From contig DVIH01000059.1 in the NCBI GenBank assembly GCA_018711405.1, positions 1 through 41,385 on the forward strand: a stretch of 41,385 nt of DNA, in the 5' to 3' direction. The position numbers and the translations under genes are program-made. This document shows, one piece after another, positions 1 to 8,663 of this stretch. Every line of letters begins with the position of its first letter. Position 1 is the stretch's first letter. Source of the DNA: Candidatus Avibacteroides excrementipullorum. Lineage in GTDB: Bacteria; Bacteroidota; Bacteroidia; Bacteroidales; Bacteroidaceae. The notes under the pieces are model-generated. The model did no database searches and was not told the DNA's origin. It worked only from the letters and a program-made list of their open reading frames with translations.

Positions 1-1
1 T

Positions 2-148
2 GTTTTTATAGGCATGAATTGTTTAATACTTAAAGGTGTAACAATAGGTGCACGCAGCATAATTGCTGCCGGTTCTGTTGTAACAAAAAATATTCCATCT
101 GATTGCATAGCAGCCGGAAATCCGGCAAAAGTTATAAAACACTTATAA
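2..148 (+). CDS. Hexapeptide-repeat acyltransferase, C-terminal fragment
   Basis: Only the last 48 residues lie in the window; the gene begins upstream. The frame reads GVTIGARSIIAAGSVVTKNI followed by PSDCIAAGNPAKVIKHL and a stop. The turns with I-G-A and I-A-A-G spacing, and the ending 'AGNPAKVIK', are the classic C-terminal coil of left-handed beta-helix (LbH, hexapeptide) acetyltransferases of the WcaF/CysE/LacA type. Such enzymes O- or N-acetylate sugars from acetyl-CoA in the cytoplasm. It ends 19 bp before a glycosyltransferase gene on the same strand, so an exopolysaccharide-modifying role is likely. The exact substrate cannot be read. Confidence 0.85.
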   Translation, partial: VFIGMNCLILKGVTIGARSIIAAGSVVTKNIPSDCIAAGNPAKVIKHL

Positions 149-167
149 TCTATCAAGCATATACCCC

Positions 168-1307
168 ATGAAACTCATATACTGCATCTGTTCTCTGCAA
201 AATCCAGGCGGAATGGAACGTGTGCTGCTCAACAAAGTCACATACATAGTCGAGCGGTTGCACTGGGATGTAACAGTAGTGACTACTGACCAAAAGGGAC
301 GGCCGGCATTCTATCCTTTCCCTGATGCAGTCAGGATGGTAGATCTCGGCATAAACTATACGGACGACAACGGCAAGCATCCGCTGCTGAAAATTGCAGG
401 ATACTTGCAGCGCAGACGCAGGCACCGCAAACTCCTGACCAAGCTGCTGATGAAAGAACGGGCAGACATAGTGGTGTCGCTCTACCCGTCCGAATCATCT
501 TTCATCCCCGACATAAAAGACGGAAGCAAAAAGGTACTAGAACTGCACTTCTGCAAGTTTTTCCGCCTGCAATACAGGCGCAGCGGATTGTTGGGGCTGA
601 TCGACCGCTGGCGAACAAGACAGGATGAAAAGATAGTGGGCAAGTTCGACAAATTCGTAGTGCTGACAAACGAAGACAAAGGCTATTGGGGACAACTGCC
701 CAACATTGAAGTGATTCCGAACGCTGCCATGCACATTGGCAACAAATATTCCGATAGTACTGCGCACAGAATCATTGCAGTAGGAAGGCTTGATTATCAG
801 AAAGGATTTGACAGACTTATCGAGGCATGGGCACTGATACAAAAGCACAAGAAATACAAAGACTGGAATCTCGACATCTTCGGGCAAGGCGAATGGCATG
901 ATATGCTGCAACAAATGATAGAAAGACACGGATTACAGGACAATACACATATAAACAGACCGACCCGCGACATCGGAACAGAATATGCAAAAAGTTCATT
1001 GCTCGTAATGAGTTCCAACTATGAGGGTTTCCCGATGGTCATGATAGAAGCTATGGCATGCGGACTCCCGGTAGTGTCTTTCGACTTCAAGTGCGGCCCC
1101 AAAGACATAATAAAAGACAGCATCAACGGCCTACTGGTGCCCAACGGAAACATAGATGCATTGGCTCAAGCCATGATAAAAATAATGGACAACGATACAT
1201 ACAGAAAAGAGTTGTCTCTAAACGCAAGGCAAGTCGTATCCACTTATTCCGAAGATACTGTGATGGCGAAATGGATCAGTTTGTTCAATTCATTGGTTGA
1301 AAAATGA
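168..1307 (+). CDS. GT4-family glycosyltransferase (exopolysaccharide)
   Basis: A 379-residue GT-B retaining glycosyltransferase. The N-terminal acceptor domain opens with a glycine-rich loop (NPGGMERVL, residues 12-20). The C-terminal nucleotide-sugar domain starts near 200 with VGRLDYQKGFDRLIEA. The EX7E motif typical of GT4 is present as EGFPMVMIE (E286 and E294), followed by ACGLPVVSFD. It should move a sugar from an NDP-sugar to a lipid-linked oligosaccharide on the cytoplasmic side. The donor sugar cannot be told from sequence. The stop codon overlaps the next start by 4 bp (ATGA), so the two genes are translationally coupled. Confidence 0.9.
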   Translation: MKLIYCICSLQNPGGMERVLLNKVTYIVERLHWDVTVVTTDQKGRPAFYPFPDAVRMVDLGINYTDDNGKHPLLKIAGYLQRRRRHRKLLTKLLMKERADIVVSLYPSESSFIPDIKDGSKKVLELHFCKFFRLQYRRSGLLGLIDRWRTRQDEKIVGKFDKFVVLTNEDKGYWGQLPNIEVIPNAAMHIGNKYSDSTAHRIIAVGRLDYQKGFDRLIEAWALIQKHKKYKDWNLDIFGQGEWHDMLQQMIERHGLQDNTHINRPTRDIGTEYAKSSLLVMSSNYEGFPMVMIEAMACGLPVVSFDFKCGPKDIIKDSINGLLVPNGNIDALAQAMIKIMDNDTYRKELSLNARQVVSTYSEDTVMAKWISLFNSLVEK

Positions 1308-2539
1308 AACGGTTGCTTCAAATCAATCCGGTCTTGCGGGTCTCCACATCTACGGGACGCATAATGCAAGAGATAGGCGAACTGGCCATGAGCAACGGCT
1401 GGGAAAGCTACATAGCCTACAGCAAAGGTCGCGATGGCATCATGCCTTGCAAATCAGAGTTAGTCCCTGTCGGCGGAAAATGGAGCACCCTGTGGCATGG
1501 AGTGGAGACCAGACTTTCCGACAGGCATGGATTGGCTTCCGCAAAGGCTACACAGCAATTTATCGAAGATATAAAGCGCATCAGTCCGGACATCATCCAT
1601 ATACACAACATACACGGCTATTTCCTCAATTACAAGGTTTTGTTCCGTTACCTGTCGCAATGCGGCATCCCTGTGATCTGGACCGTACACGACTGTTGGC
1701 TTTACACCGGACATTGCTATTACTACTCCTACGTGGGATGCGACAAATGGCAAACGGGCTGCAACCGGTGTCCGCAAAAGAGAAGATTTCCTGCCAGCTT
1801 GCTTATAGACCGCAGTGCAAGAAACTATGACGACAAAAAAGCCGCTTTCACCTCTATGCCGAAAGACAAACTGACCATAGTGCCCGTATCGGAATGGATA
1901 AAAGGAGAAATGCAGAAATCTTTTCTGAAAGGGTATGAGTTCAAAGTCATACACAATGGCATCAATACCGAAGTATTCCATGTCTGCGATACAGAAGAAA
2001 TCAGAAACAGATACGGACTTGGCAACAAACATATATTGTTGGGAGTGGCGAGCATCTGGATAGAAGAAAAAGGACTGGAGGATTTCATAAAGATGTCAAA
2101 ACTGCTCGGCGATGACGAAATAATAGTACTCGTGGGCATCAAGCCCGAACAGAAAAACAGACTGCCGCACAATATCATAGGCATAGCCCGTACCGACAAC
2201 GTACACCAGTTGGCCGAACTCTATTCCGCCGCCGATGCTTTCATCAATCCTACATGGCAGGACAACTACCCGACTGTCAACCTGGAAGCGATAGCCTGCG
2301 GCACGCCGGTCATAACATACCGCACGGGAGGAAGCATAGAGGCTGTGACTGAAAACACCGGAATCATTGTGGAACAGGGTGATGTAAAAGGACTTGCAGA
2401 TGCTGCCCGTCTCATACGCCAACGCGGGAAAGCACACAACCGGACACTCTGCCGCGAATATGCCCTGCAACATTTCAACAAGGAAGACCGTTACGCCGAT
2501 TATCTCAATCTGTACGAAGAGCTGATGGCACGCGGTTGA
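1304..2539 (+). CDS. GT4-family glycosyltransferase, colanic-acid WcaC/WcaL-like
   Basis: A 411-residue GT-B enzyme. It carries the subgroup block TVHDCWLYTGHC...CDKWQTGCNRCPQKRRFPAS (about residues 124-164), which has several cysteines and is seen in Bacteroidetes exopolysaccharide GT4 enzymes annotated as colanic-acid-type. The C-terminal half has the donor-binding part NYPTVNLEAIACGTPVITYRTGG, in which an Asp (TWQDNYPT) takes the first EX7E position. Likely cytoplasmic, extending the lipid-linked repeat unit. It starts inside the stop of the previous gene and ends 22 bp before the helix-turn-helix repeat gene. Fold and family are certain; sugar specificity is unknown. Confidence 0.9.
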   Translation: MKRLLQINPVLRVSTSTGRIMQEIGELAMSNGWESYIAYSKGRDGIMPCKSELVPVGGKWSTLWHGVETRLSDRHGLASAKATQQFIEDIKRISPDIIHIHNIHGYFLNYKVLFRYLSQCGIPVIWTVHDCWLYTGHCYYYSYVGCDKWQTGCNRCPQKRRFPASLLIDRSARNYDDKKAAFTSMPKDKLTIVPVSEWIKGEMQKSFLKGYEFKVIHNGINTEVFHVCDTEEIRNRYGLGNKHILLGVASIWIEEKGLEDFIKMSKLLGDDEIIVLVGIKPEQKNRLPHNIIGIARTDNVHQLAELYSAADAFINPTWQDNYPTVNLEAIACGTPVITYRTGGSIEAVTENTGIIVEQGDVKGLADAARLIRQRGKAHNRTLCREYALQHFNKEDRYADYLNLYEELMARG

Positions 2540-2561
2540 TACCGCAACGAATTACTCTGTC

Positions 2562-3674
2562 ATGGATGCTTCACTCTGCTCCGACACCGGAGCCATTGCC
2601 TTTACGAGCAGGCAAAAGTCGGCTCTGATACGCCGTCATGCCTTGCACTGCAAATACGAAAAGGCCGTAACGCTTTATGCCAACACCGGCATGGCTCTGA
2701 AAGCCATAGCAAGAGAATGCAATGTGTCTGAAGGCGGACTGAGCAACTACTTGAGGCGCTACTGGAGGGAACTGGTGTTGCAACGGCACAGGATGCCGGT
2801 AGATGACAAGCATCTGAAAGATGTAAAAATAGTAGAGACGGGAAAACAGAACATTGTGGCTCATGAAAAGTACAAAGATGCCATAGCTGCATGCAATTCA
2901 TTGGATTACATAGATTTCAACATATCGCAGCTGGCTCGCAAATTCGGCGTGGGCAGCACTGCTTTGCCCAACTTCATGCGCATCCATTACCCCGATACGC
3001 TCGCATGGCGTGAGAATGTACGCCGGAAACTGGGCATAAACGACAACATCAGACGCGGAGCACGTCCGCAATGCATCAGGCAATATGCGGAGGCGGTAAA
3101 ACTATATAAGGAGACTGACATGACAGTGGCCGAGATAGCAACACAGTGCAATGTGTCTGAAGGCGGACTAAGCCAGCATCTCCGATTTTACCATAAAGAT
3201 GTCCTGACACAAAAAAGGCAGCAACGGAAGACGGCGAAGGATAAAATTCAAAAGACACAGGGCGAACTTTCCGGCAACGGGCACAAACACGAGCCTCTAT
3301 CGGAAACGGACCTGAAATATTCTGAAGCATTGTCCATGTACAAAGACACGGCGCTGACCCTGAAAGAGATCGCTGCCAAGACAGGCGTATCGGAAAGCGG
3401 ATTCCGCTCCTACCTGCACAAATGGCACAAAGAGCTGGTGCTCGACCGTTTGGGCATAGACGGAGACATAAGCGATGATACTGACTTGAGAAGCGTCAGG
3501 CTACGGATAAAGACCGTTGCAGCAAAATATGAAAAAGCCATCGAGAGCCTCAGGCTCAATCCCAGACCGGTGACAGGAGTGGCGAGAGATTTCGGCCTGC
3601 ATCCCGAAGTGTTCAGAAACTATCTGTACAAACACGAACCGGAACTGGTGAAACGCCGGATGAGAACAAAATGA
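2562..3674 (+). CDS. Protein of five repeated helix-turn-helix-like units
   Basis: A 370-residue protein that reads as five diverged copies of a unit of about 45 residues, starting at Y32, Y104, Y175, Y253 and Y323. Each copy has an opening Y-x-x-A helix, then an HTH-like core, then a basic exit helix. Core examples are KAIARECNVSEGGLSNYL, AEIATQCNVSEGGLSQHL and KEIAAKTGVSESGFRSYL; exit examples are WRELVLQRHR and HKELVLDR. Copies 2 and 5 are the most diverged. No signal peptide or membrane segment is seen. The core resembles Psq/resolvase-type HTH motifs, so sequence-specific DNA binding by several tandem modules is inferred. It sits between glycosyltransferase genes, so it may regulate this operon. 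I do not recognise a named family. Confidence 0.6.
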   Translation: MDASLCSDTGAIAFTSRQKSALIRRHALHCKYEKAVTLYANTGMALKAIARECNVSEGGLSNYLRRYWRELVLQRHRMPVDDKHLKDVKIVETGKQNIVAHEKYKDAIAACNSLDYIDFNISQLARKFGVGSTALPNFMRIHYPDTLAWRENVRRKLGINDNIRRGARPQCIRQYAEAVKLYKETDMTVAEIATQCNVSEGGLSQHLRFYHKDVLTQKRQQRKTAKDKIQKTQGELSGNGHKHEPLSETDLKYSEALSMYKDTALTLKEIAAKTGVSESGFRSYLHKWHKELVLDRLGIDGDISDDTDLRSVRLRIKTVAAKYEKAIESLRLNPRPVTGVARDFGLHPEVFRNYLYKHEPELVKRRMRTK

Positions 3675-3718
3675 AAAAAACAAGAATATGTCATCCCTTA
3701 GCTTGTGGATAAATTTCT

Positions 3719-4846
3719 ATGGACAACGAAAATTTGAGAGTTTTACAATTGGGCAAGTTTTACCCAGTTAGAGGCGGTGTGGAAAAAGTGGCATACGACC
3801 TCATGGTAGGACTATCCGAACAAAACGTATGTTGCGACATGATGTGTGCCGCTTCGCAAGGAGGCAACAGGGTCATCAAAGTCAACAGTCATGCCAATGT
3901 CATTTGCTGCCGCACATGGCTGAAAGCAGCAGCCACAATGATATCGCCTGCCATGATTTTCACTTTGCGAAAAGAGTGCGGGAGCTATGACATCATACAC
4001 ATACACCACCCCGACCCGATGGCATGTCTGGCTTTGTTCCTCTCAGGCTACAAAGGCAGGGTCATCTTGCATTGGCACAGCGACATTTTGAAGCAGAAAC
4101 TGTTGCTGCGACTGTACCGTCCGTTGCAACGGTGGCTGCTGCGCAGAGCAGAGACTATAGTGGGAACCACTCCCGTCTACATAGCAGGCTCGCCCTTTCT
4201 GAAACAGTATAGGCACAAATCAGTCTGCCTGCCCATAGGCGTTGACCGGATGCAACCCGACAGCAATGCCGTGGCAGCCGTCAGGAACAGATATCCGGGA
4301 AAAAAGATTGTGTTCTCCTTAGGCCGTCTGGTGCCTTACAAAGGCTATGGTTTCTTAATCGATGCAGCCGGATATCTGAGCGATGATTATGTCATACTCA
4401 TAGGAGGCACAGGAAGCCTGAAAGACGAATTGCAGAAAAGGATTGTCGATGCAGGTCTGCAAGAAAAAGTGACACTGCTCGGCCATGTCAGCAGCAGAGA
4501 CTTGCCCGCCTACTATGGTGCGTGCGATGTGTTTTGCCTCAGCAGCATACAGAAGACCGAAGCATTCGGCATAGTGCAGATAGAAGCCATGTCGTGCGGC
4601 AAACCGGTAGTCGCCACCGACATTCCGCAATCGGGCGTGCCGTGGGTCAACGCTCATGGTGTATCAGGTCTCAACGTCACTCCATGCAATGCCAAAGAAT
4701 TGGCCGAAGCCATAAAGGAAGTGACAGAAGACAAACAACGTTACGACAAATATTCATCCGGAGCGGAAAACCGATACTATGAATTGTTTACTAAGGATCT
4801 AATGATAAATAAATGTCTAAAAATCTATAAGGAATATGAAAAATGA
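3719..4846 (+). CDS. GT4-family glycosyltransferase
   Basis: A 375-residue GT-B glycosyltransferase. The N-terminal loop is YPVRGGVEKVAYDL, and IIHIHHPDPMACLALFL is a typical acceptor-domain strand. The donor domain has LGRLVPYKGYGFLIDA and an EX7E motif in EAFGIVQIEAMSCGKPVVATD. It should add one hexose or deoxyhexose to the undecaprenyl-linked repeat unit in the cytoplasm. It starts 44 bp after the HTH-repeat gene and its last 11 bp overlap the priming transferase gene in another frame, which supports co-transcription. No Shine-Dalgarno is visible, as is usual in Bacteroidetes. Confidence 0.9.
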   Translation: MDNENLRVLQLGKFYPVRGGVEKVAYDLMVGLSEQNVCCDMMCAASQGGNRVIKVNSHANVICCRTWLKAAATMISPAMIFTLRKECGSYDIIHIHHPDPMACLALFLSGYKGRVILHWHSDILKQKLLLRLYRPLQRWLLRRAETIVGTTPVYIAGSPFLKQYRHKSVCLPIGVDRMQPDSNAVAAVRNRYPGKKIVFSLGRLVPYKGYGFLIDAAGYLSDDYVILIGGTGSLKDELQKRIVDAGLQEKVTLLGHVSSRDLPAYYGACDVFCLSSIQKTEAFGIVQIEAMSCGKPVVATDIPQSGVPWVNAHGVSGLNVTPCNAKELAEAIKEVTEDKQRYDKYSSGAENRYYELFTKDLMINKCLKIYKEYEK

Positions 4847-5510
4847 AAAAACAGAGGTCATTTCAAAAGCATTTGAAATGACGATTGGAAGAAACAATTA
4901 CGACAGCAGCGAAGAAATGTCGTTCATTGCCGCTGCATTCAAACGCGGTTTCGACATTGTAGTCAGCCTGGTGGGGCTTATAGCATTCTCGCCGATATTC
5001 CTCATCGTTTGCTATCTCATCAAACGTGAAGACGGCGGCCCGGCCATTTTCAGGCAGGAACGCATAGGCTACAAAGGCAAACCTTTCACGCTCTACAAAT
5101 TCCGCTCCATGTATGTGACTTCGGAAGCGGACGGCAAACCGGAACTTTGCAAGAAACAAGACAAAAGGCTCACCAAGATAGGTGCTTTCCTGCGTGAACA
5201 TCATCTGGACGAATTGCCACAGTTGTGGAACGTGCTGAAAGGCGAAATGAGTTTCGTGGGCTATCGTCCGGAACGCAAATTTTTCATCGACAAGATCATG
5301 GCCATCAATCCCGACTATGAATTGCTTTACCAGATACGTCCGGGACTGTTTTCGCCGGCCACTCTCTACAACGGCTACACCGACACTATGGAAAAGATGC
5401 TGGAGCGTCTCAGGATGGATTTGCAATACATGCGCGAACGCTCGCTGTGGCTCGACTTGAAGATTATCTTCCTCACGGTCTTTTCTATCGTTTCAGGCAA
5501 GAAATTCTAA
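4836..5510 (+). CDS. Undecaprenyl-phosphate sugar phosphotransferase (priming transferase)
   Basis: A 224-residue bacterial sugar transferase of the PglC/WcaJ catalytic-domain type, which links the first sugar-1-phosphate to undecaprenyl phosphate at the inner membrane. A single hydrophobic segment spans about residues 39-61 (re-entrant or membrane helix). The conserved core follows: GPAIFRQERIGYKGKPF, LYKFRSM, then LDELPQLWNVLKGEMSFVGYRPE. The usual VGPRP appears here as VGYRP. It lacks the long polytopic N-terminal part of WcaJ, so it is the short form. It overlaps the preceding glycosyltransferase by 11 bp and ends 8 bp before the PqqD-like gene. Confidence 0.93.
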   Translation: MKNEKTEVISKAFEMTIGRNNYDSSEEMSFIAAAFKRGFDIVVSLVGLIAFSPIFLIVCYLIKREDGGPAIFRQERIGYKGKPFTLYKFRSMYVTSEADGKPELCKKQDKRLTKIGAFLREHHLDELPQLWNVLKGEMSFVGYRPERKFFIDKIMAINPDYELLYQIRPGLFSPATLYNGYTDTMEKMLERLRMDLQYMRERSLWLDLKIIFLTVFSIVSGKKF

Positions 5511-5518
5511 TATTGCTT

Positions 5519-5800
5519 ATGGCAGAAAACACCATGCGTCCCAAACAGGGACTGAAATTGAGGAAAGTGGGACGGCAATACATGATTGTGGAAGCATGCA
5601 AAGGCAACGCCGACATGAGCAATGTCTACAGCATGAACCGCACGGCCGCACTTCTGTGGGAGCAGATGGAAAAAGGCAATTGCACTCCCGATGCGCTGGC
5701 CGAATGCCTGTGCGACAACTACGACATAGACAAGGCCACAGCCATCCGCGATGTGGAAAAGCAGCTGGCCGAGTGGAAATCTTACGGACTTATATCTTAA
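5519..5800 (+). CDS. PqqD-family protein (RiPP recognition element-like)
   Basis: A 93-residue protein from the ATG at 5519. An in-frame GTG-type start at 5447 is rejected because it would run 64 bp into the sugar transferase gene. Features of PqqD are an N-terminal beta part (LKLRKVGRQYMIVEA), the central block NVYSMNRTAALLWEQMEKG, and a C-terminal helix region (DIDKATAIRDVEKQLAEWKSYGLI). PqqD domains are small winged-helix folds (RREs) that bind the leader of a ribosomal peptide and present it to modifying enzymes. Here it precedes NTP_transf_5 and HPr-kinase-like genes, a trio seen in lasso-type peptide clusters and in exosortase/EPS loci. Its partner peptide is not proven. Confidence 0.8.
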   Translation: MAENTMRPKQGLKLRKVGRQYMIVEACKGNADMSNVYSMNRTAALLWEQMEKGNCTPDALAECLCDNYDIDKATAIRDVEKQLAEWKSYGLIS

Positions 5801-5812
5801 AAGAACGCACTG

Positions 5813-6925
5813 ATGCAGGCAGGCAGAAAAGACTTTACCGCCGACAGGATGCACGCGGCATTGCTCGTGCTGCTCAGAGCCGGACTATGGGAACAGCAGC
5901 CTGAAGACCTCTCATGCTTCCCGCTCGCGAAAGAAGATTGGAAACAGCTTTATGCCGAAGCCTGCCGTCAGACCGTGACAGGCATAACCTTTCAGGCACT
6001 GAAATACCTGCCCGATGAAGCACTGCCGCCCGAACCGCTCATGATACGCTGGGCGGCGGAGACAGATGCCATAGAGCGCAGAAACAGGAAAATGAACGAT
6101 GTGCTCGTCAACCTGTATTCGGCATTCGCGGGAAAGGGACTGCATCCCGTCCTGCAAAAAGGGCAAGGCATAGCCATGCTTTACGAATGTCCCGTGATGC
6201 GCGAATGCGGCGACATAGACCTGTACTTCGACAGCAGGGAGGCATGGCGGGAAGCCCTCTCGCTTGTACAGTCGCAAGGCATAAGGGTCAGCCGTCAGGC
6301 CGACAAAAGCATATACTATACTTATAAAGGAATCACCGTGGAGCATCACACACGCCTGTTCGACCTTTACAATCCGTTCCTGCAACGTTATGCCGTGAGC
6401 CTGGAACGCAAAAACGGATTCCGATGCATGACATTGCCGGGACAGCCGGAGACCCATATAGCAGTACCCTCGCCTCTTCTCAACCTGCTGCTGCTCGACC
6501 TGCACATACTGAAACACGCCGTAGGACGCGGCATAGGCTTGCGCCAACTGTGCGACATGGCACGTGCATGCAGCGTGCTGCATGACGATACAGACCCTGA
6601 CGAGATGAAAGCGATAAGCCGCAAATTCGGACTGACCGGATGGAACCGACTGCTGCACGCCTTTCTGAAAGACAGTCTCGGACTGCCCGCCGTTTGCCTG
6701 CCCTACCGCGAGACAGCGCCATCAGGACAACCGCTGGCCGACATCATCTGGCGTGGAGGCAATTTCGGCAGATACGGCAAAGGACACGACCCGCACCTGA
6801 AAGGATGGAGACGCAAATGCCGCACGGCACTCTCGTTCGCACGCAATGTCGGCTTCATGGCCGGATACGCTCCGAAAGAATCTTTCTGGATACTGATGCA
6901 ACTCATGAAAGGGCAAACGCTATGA
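5813..6925 (+). CDS. NTP_transf_5-type nucleotidyltransferase-fold protein
   Basis: A 370-residue cytoplasmic protein. The diagnostic block is VLQKGQGIAMLYECPVMREC followed by GDIDLYF (about residues 113-139). This matches the 'LKG...R..gDiDlL' signature of the uncharacterised nucleotidyltransferase family (PF14907), with the Asp pair as probable metal ligands. The remainder is helical and rich in His and Leu. Members often accompany PqqD and HPr-kinase-like genes, and their substrate is unknown in most cases. The gene starts 12 bp after the PqqD-like gene and overlaps the next start by 4 bp (ATGA). It may transfer a nucleotide to a peptide, sugar or protein; that is inference. Confidence 0.8.
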   Translation: MQAGRKDFTADRMHAALLVLLRAGLWEQQPEDLSCFPLAKEDWKQLYAEACRQTVTGITFQALKYLPDEALPPEPLMIRWAAETDAIERRNRKMNDVLVNLYSAFAGKGLHPVLQKGQGIAMLYECPVMRECGDIDLYFDSREAWREALSLVQSQGIRVSRQADKSIYYTYKGITVEHHTRLFDLYNPFLQRYAVSLERKNGFRCMTLPGQPETHIAVPSPLLNLLLLDLHILKHAVGRGIGLRQLCDMARACSVLHDDTDPDEMKAISRKFGLTGWNRLLHAFLKDSLGLPAVCLPYRETAPSGQPLADIIWRGGNFGRYGKGHDPHLKGWRRKCRTALSFARNVGFMAGYAPKESFWILMQLMKGQTL

Positions 6926-7794
6926 CTACCACAAGATACCGTTTCCGCGTAGCCGGATTCACCTTTGCCGCCGCATTGCCGTCAGCCATCGGCATAGATG
7001 CGTTGCTGCCGTCGTTCCGCCCGTTCCGTGAAAGCGGAGACACAGAGAGGGAAGACATATTCAGGTTTTCATCGGTAGAAAGCCTGCCCGATGTTGCCCG
7101 CACCCTGCTGGAAGAGACAGACAACGACATGGGCCATCTGCGCCTGTTCTCCACAGAGGCAGGCTACCGTGTGGAACTCATCCACGACGGCCATACCCAT
7201 GTCATGCATACCGACTCCAATTTCTCGGCAGTAGAGGCTCAGGTATCATGGCAGGACAAAAAAGCCGGAGACGCCGTGTCGTCCATGCTCCGCATAGCCT
7301 ATTCGCAGGCGGTCATCCTCAGAGATGCCGTCTCCATACACGCGGCAGCGGTATTCACCGGAGGACGCGCCTATCTGTTCATGGGCAAGAGCGGCACCGG
7401 CAAAAGCACCCACGCCGCACTGTGGATCAAACACATCCCCGGCACGCAGCTGCTCAATGACGACAACCCCACGGTGCGCATCATCGATGGCCGGGCATAC
7501 GCCTGCGGCACACCTTGGAGCGGCAAGACGCCATGCTACAGGCAGCTGTCGTTCCCCATTGGCGGCATGGTGCGCCTGAGCCAGGCCTCCGAAAACCGGT
7601 TTTTGCCTCTGGAAGGCGCCGATGCTTTCATAGCCGTCTATCCGGGATGCTCGGTCATATCGCAAGACGACAGGCTGTGCAACATGCTTTACGACACACT
7701 GGCCGCCCTCGCCGAAACAGTCCCGGCAGGCGCACTCAGCTGCCGCCCCGACCGTGAGGCCGCCCTGCTGTGCCACGACTCGCTGATAAAATAA
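6922..7794 (+). CDS. HPr kinase/phosphorylase-like ATPase (HprK-related)
   Basis: A 290-residue protein beginning at the ATG that overlaps the previous stop; longer upstream starts would lie inside that gene. A variable N-terminal half is followed by the HprK-type catalytic core. The core has H140 in SIHAAAVF, a P-loop GKSGTGKST (155-163), the acidic pair in LLNDDNPTVR (about 180-181) and CGTPWSGKT (195-203). It lacks the full HprK signature and is far from true PTS HprK, and no HPr gene is nearby. In peptide clusters such kinases phosphorylate the precursor peptide; in EPS loci their target is unknown. It forms a coupled trio with the PqqD-like and NTP_transf_5 genes. Confidence 0.8.
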   Translation: MTTTRYRFRVAGFTFAAALPSAIGIDALLPSFRPFRESGDTEREDIFRFSSVESLPDVARTLLEETDNDMGHLRLFSTEAGYRVELIHDGHTHVMHTDSNFSAVEAQVSWQDKKAGDAVSSMLRIAYSQAVILRDAVSIHAAAVFTGGRAYLFMGKSGTGKSTHAALWIKHIPGTQLLNDDNPTVRIIDGRAYACGTPWSGKTPCYRQLSFPIGGMVRLSQASENRFLPLEGADAFIAVYPGCSVISQDDRLCNMLYDTLAALAETVPAGALSCRPDREAALLCHDSLIK

Positions 7795-7841
7795 ACGGAA
7801 ACAAAACAATACAGAAAAAACAAACAAAACTTACTGGAAAC

Positions 7842-8636
7842 ATGAGCAAACGAATCATTCTGCTGGCAACGCTGCTTGCCGCATTACTACTCACGTCATG
7901 CAAATCGCGCAAGGATTTCATCTATCTGCAGGACATGCGCATGGGCACACAATACCCCATCGAGACACGATATGAAGCCGTAATACACTGCGATGACAGG
8001 CTAAGCATCACCGTGAGCTGCAAGAATCCGGAACTGGCCATACCGTTCAACATCTATGACGGCACTTTCAAGGTGGGCGCAGACGGCAACGTCACGTCTG
8101 ATGCCACAACAAAAGTCAATGAAAAAGGTTACCGCGTGGACGTGGACGGCAACATAGACTTCCCCATACTCGGCAAGCTGCACGTGGAGGGCCTCAAAGT
8201 GGGCGAAGCCATAGACCTCATAAAGACAAAGATAGAGCAAGGCAACTACATGAACGACCCGCTCGTCTCCATCGAGTTCCTCAACTTCAAGTACACCGTG
8301 CTGGGAGCCGTGAGCCGCAACGGCACATTCTCCGTCAACGGCGACCGCATCACACTGCTCGAGGCCATTGCCAATGCCGGCGACCTCTCCGCCAAAGCCA
8401 GGACCAACCGCGTGGCGGTCATACGCGAGATAAACGGCGAGCGGCAGATGTTCATGCACGACCTCACCAGCACTGACATTTTCGAATCGCCATGCTTCTA
8501 CCTGCAACAGAACGACATAGTATATGTGGAGCCGAAATACCGCAAGAAAGACAGTGAAGACAGAGGCTGGCAGGTTGCCACCACGCTTATATCGCTCGTC
8601 ACGGCGGCATGTTCGCTCATGTGGGTACTCAAATAA
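7842..8636 (+). CDS. Polysaccharide export lipoprotein, Wza-like
   Basis: A 264-residue protein from the ATG at 7842 that reads MSKRIILLATLLAALLLTSC, a type II signal peptide with the lipobox LLLTSC. The 24 upstream residues in the same frame overlap the previous gene and are not used. The poly_export (PES) domain is seen in DRLSITVSCKNPELAIPFN and in DGNIDFPILGKLHVEGLKVGEAIDLIKTKIEQ. An SLBB-type beta-grasp follows (YTVLGAVSRNGTF...ITLLEAIANAG). The C-terminus has a hydrophobic helix (TLISLVTAACSLMWVL) like the membrane helix of OPX proteins. It should form the outer-membrane export channel with the Wzc-like protein encoded 27 bp downstream. Confidence 0.93.
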   Translation: MSKRIILLATLLAALLLTSCKSRKDFIYLQDMRMGTQYPIETRYEAVIHCDDRLSITVSCKNPELAIPFNIYDGTFKVGADGNVTSDATTKVNEKGYRVDVDGNIDFPILGKLHVEGLKVGEAIDLIKTKIEQGNYMNDPLVSIEFLNFKYTVLGAVSRNGTFSVNGDRITLLEAIANAGDLSAKARTNRVAVIREINGERQMFMHDLTSTDIFESPCFYLQQNDIVYVEPKYRKKDSEDRGWQVATTLISLVTAACSLMWVLK

Positions 8637-8663
8637 AGATAACACATAATCATCTGAAAACAT

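Noticed and set aside
5447-5518. Earlier start for the PqqD-like protein
   Set aside because: It would overlap the sugar transferase and adds residues foreign to PqqD; the ATG at 5519 gives a normal family length.
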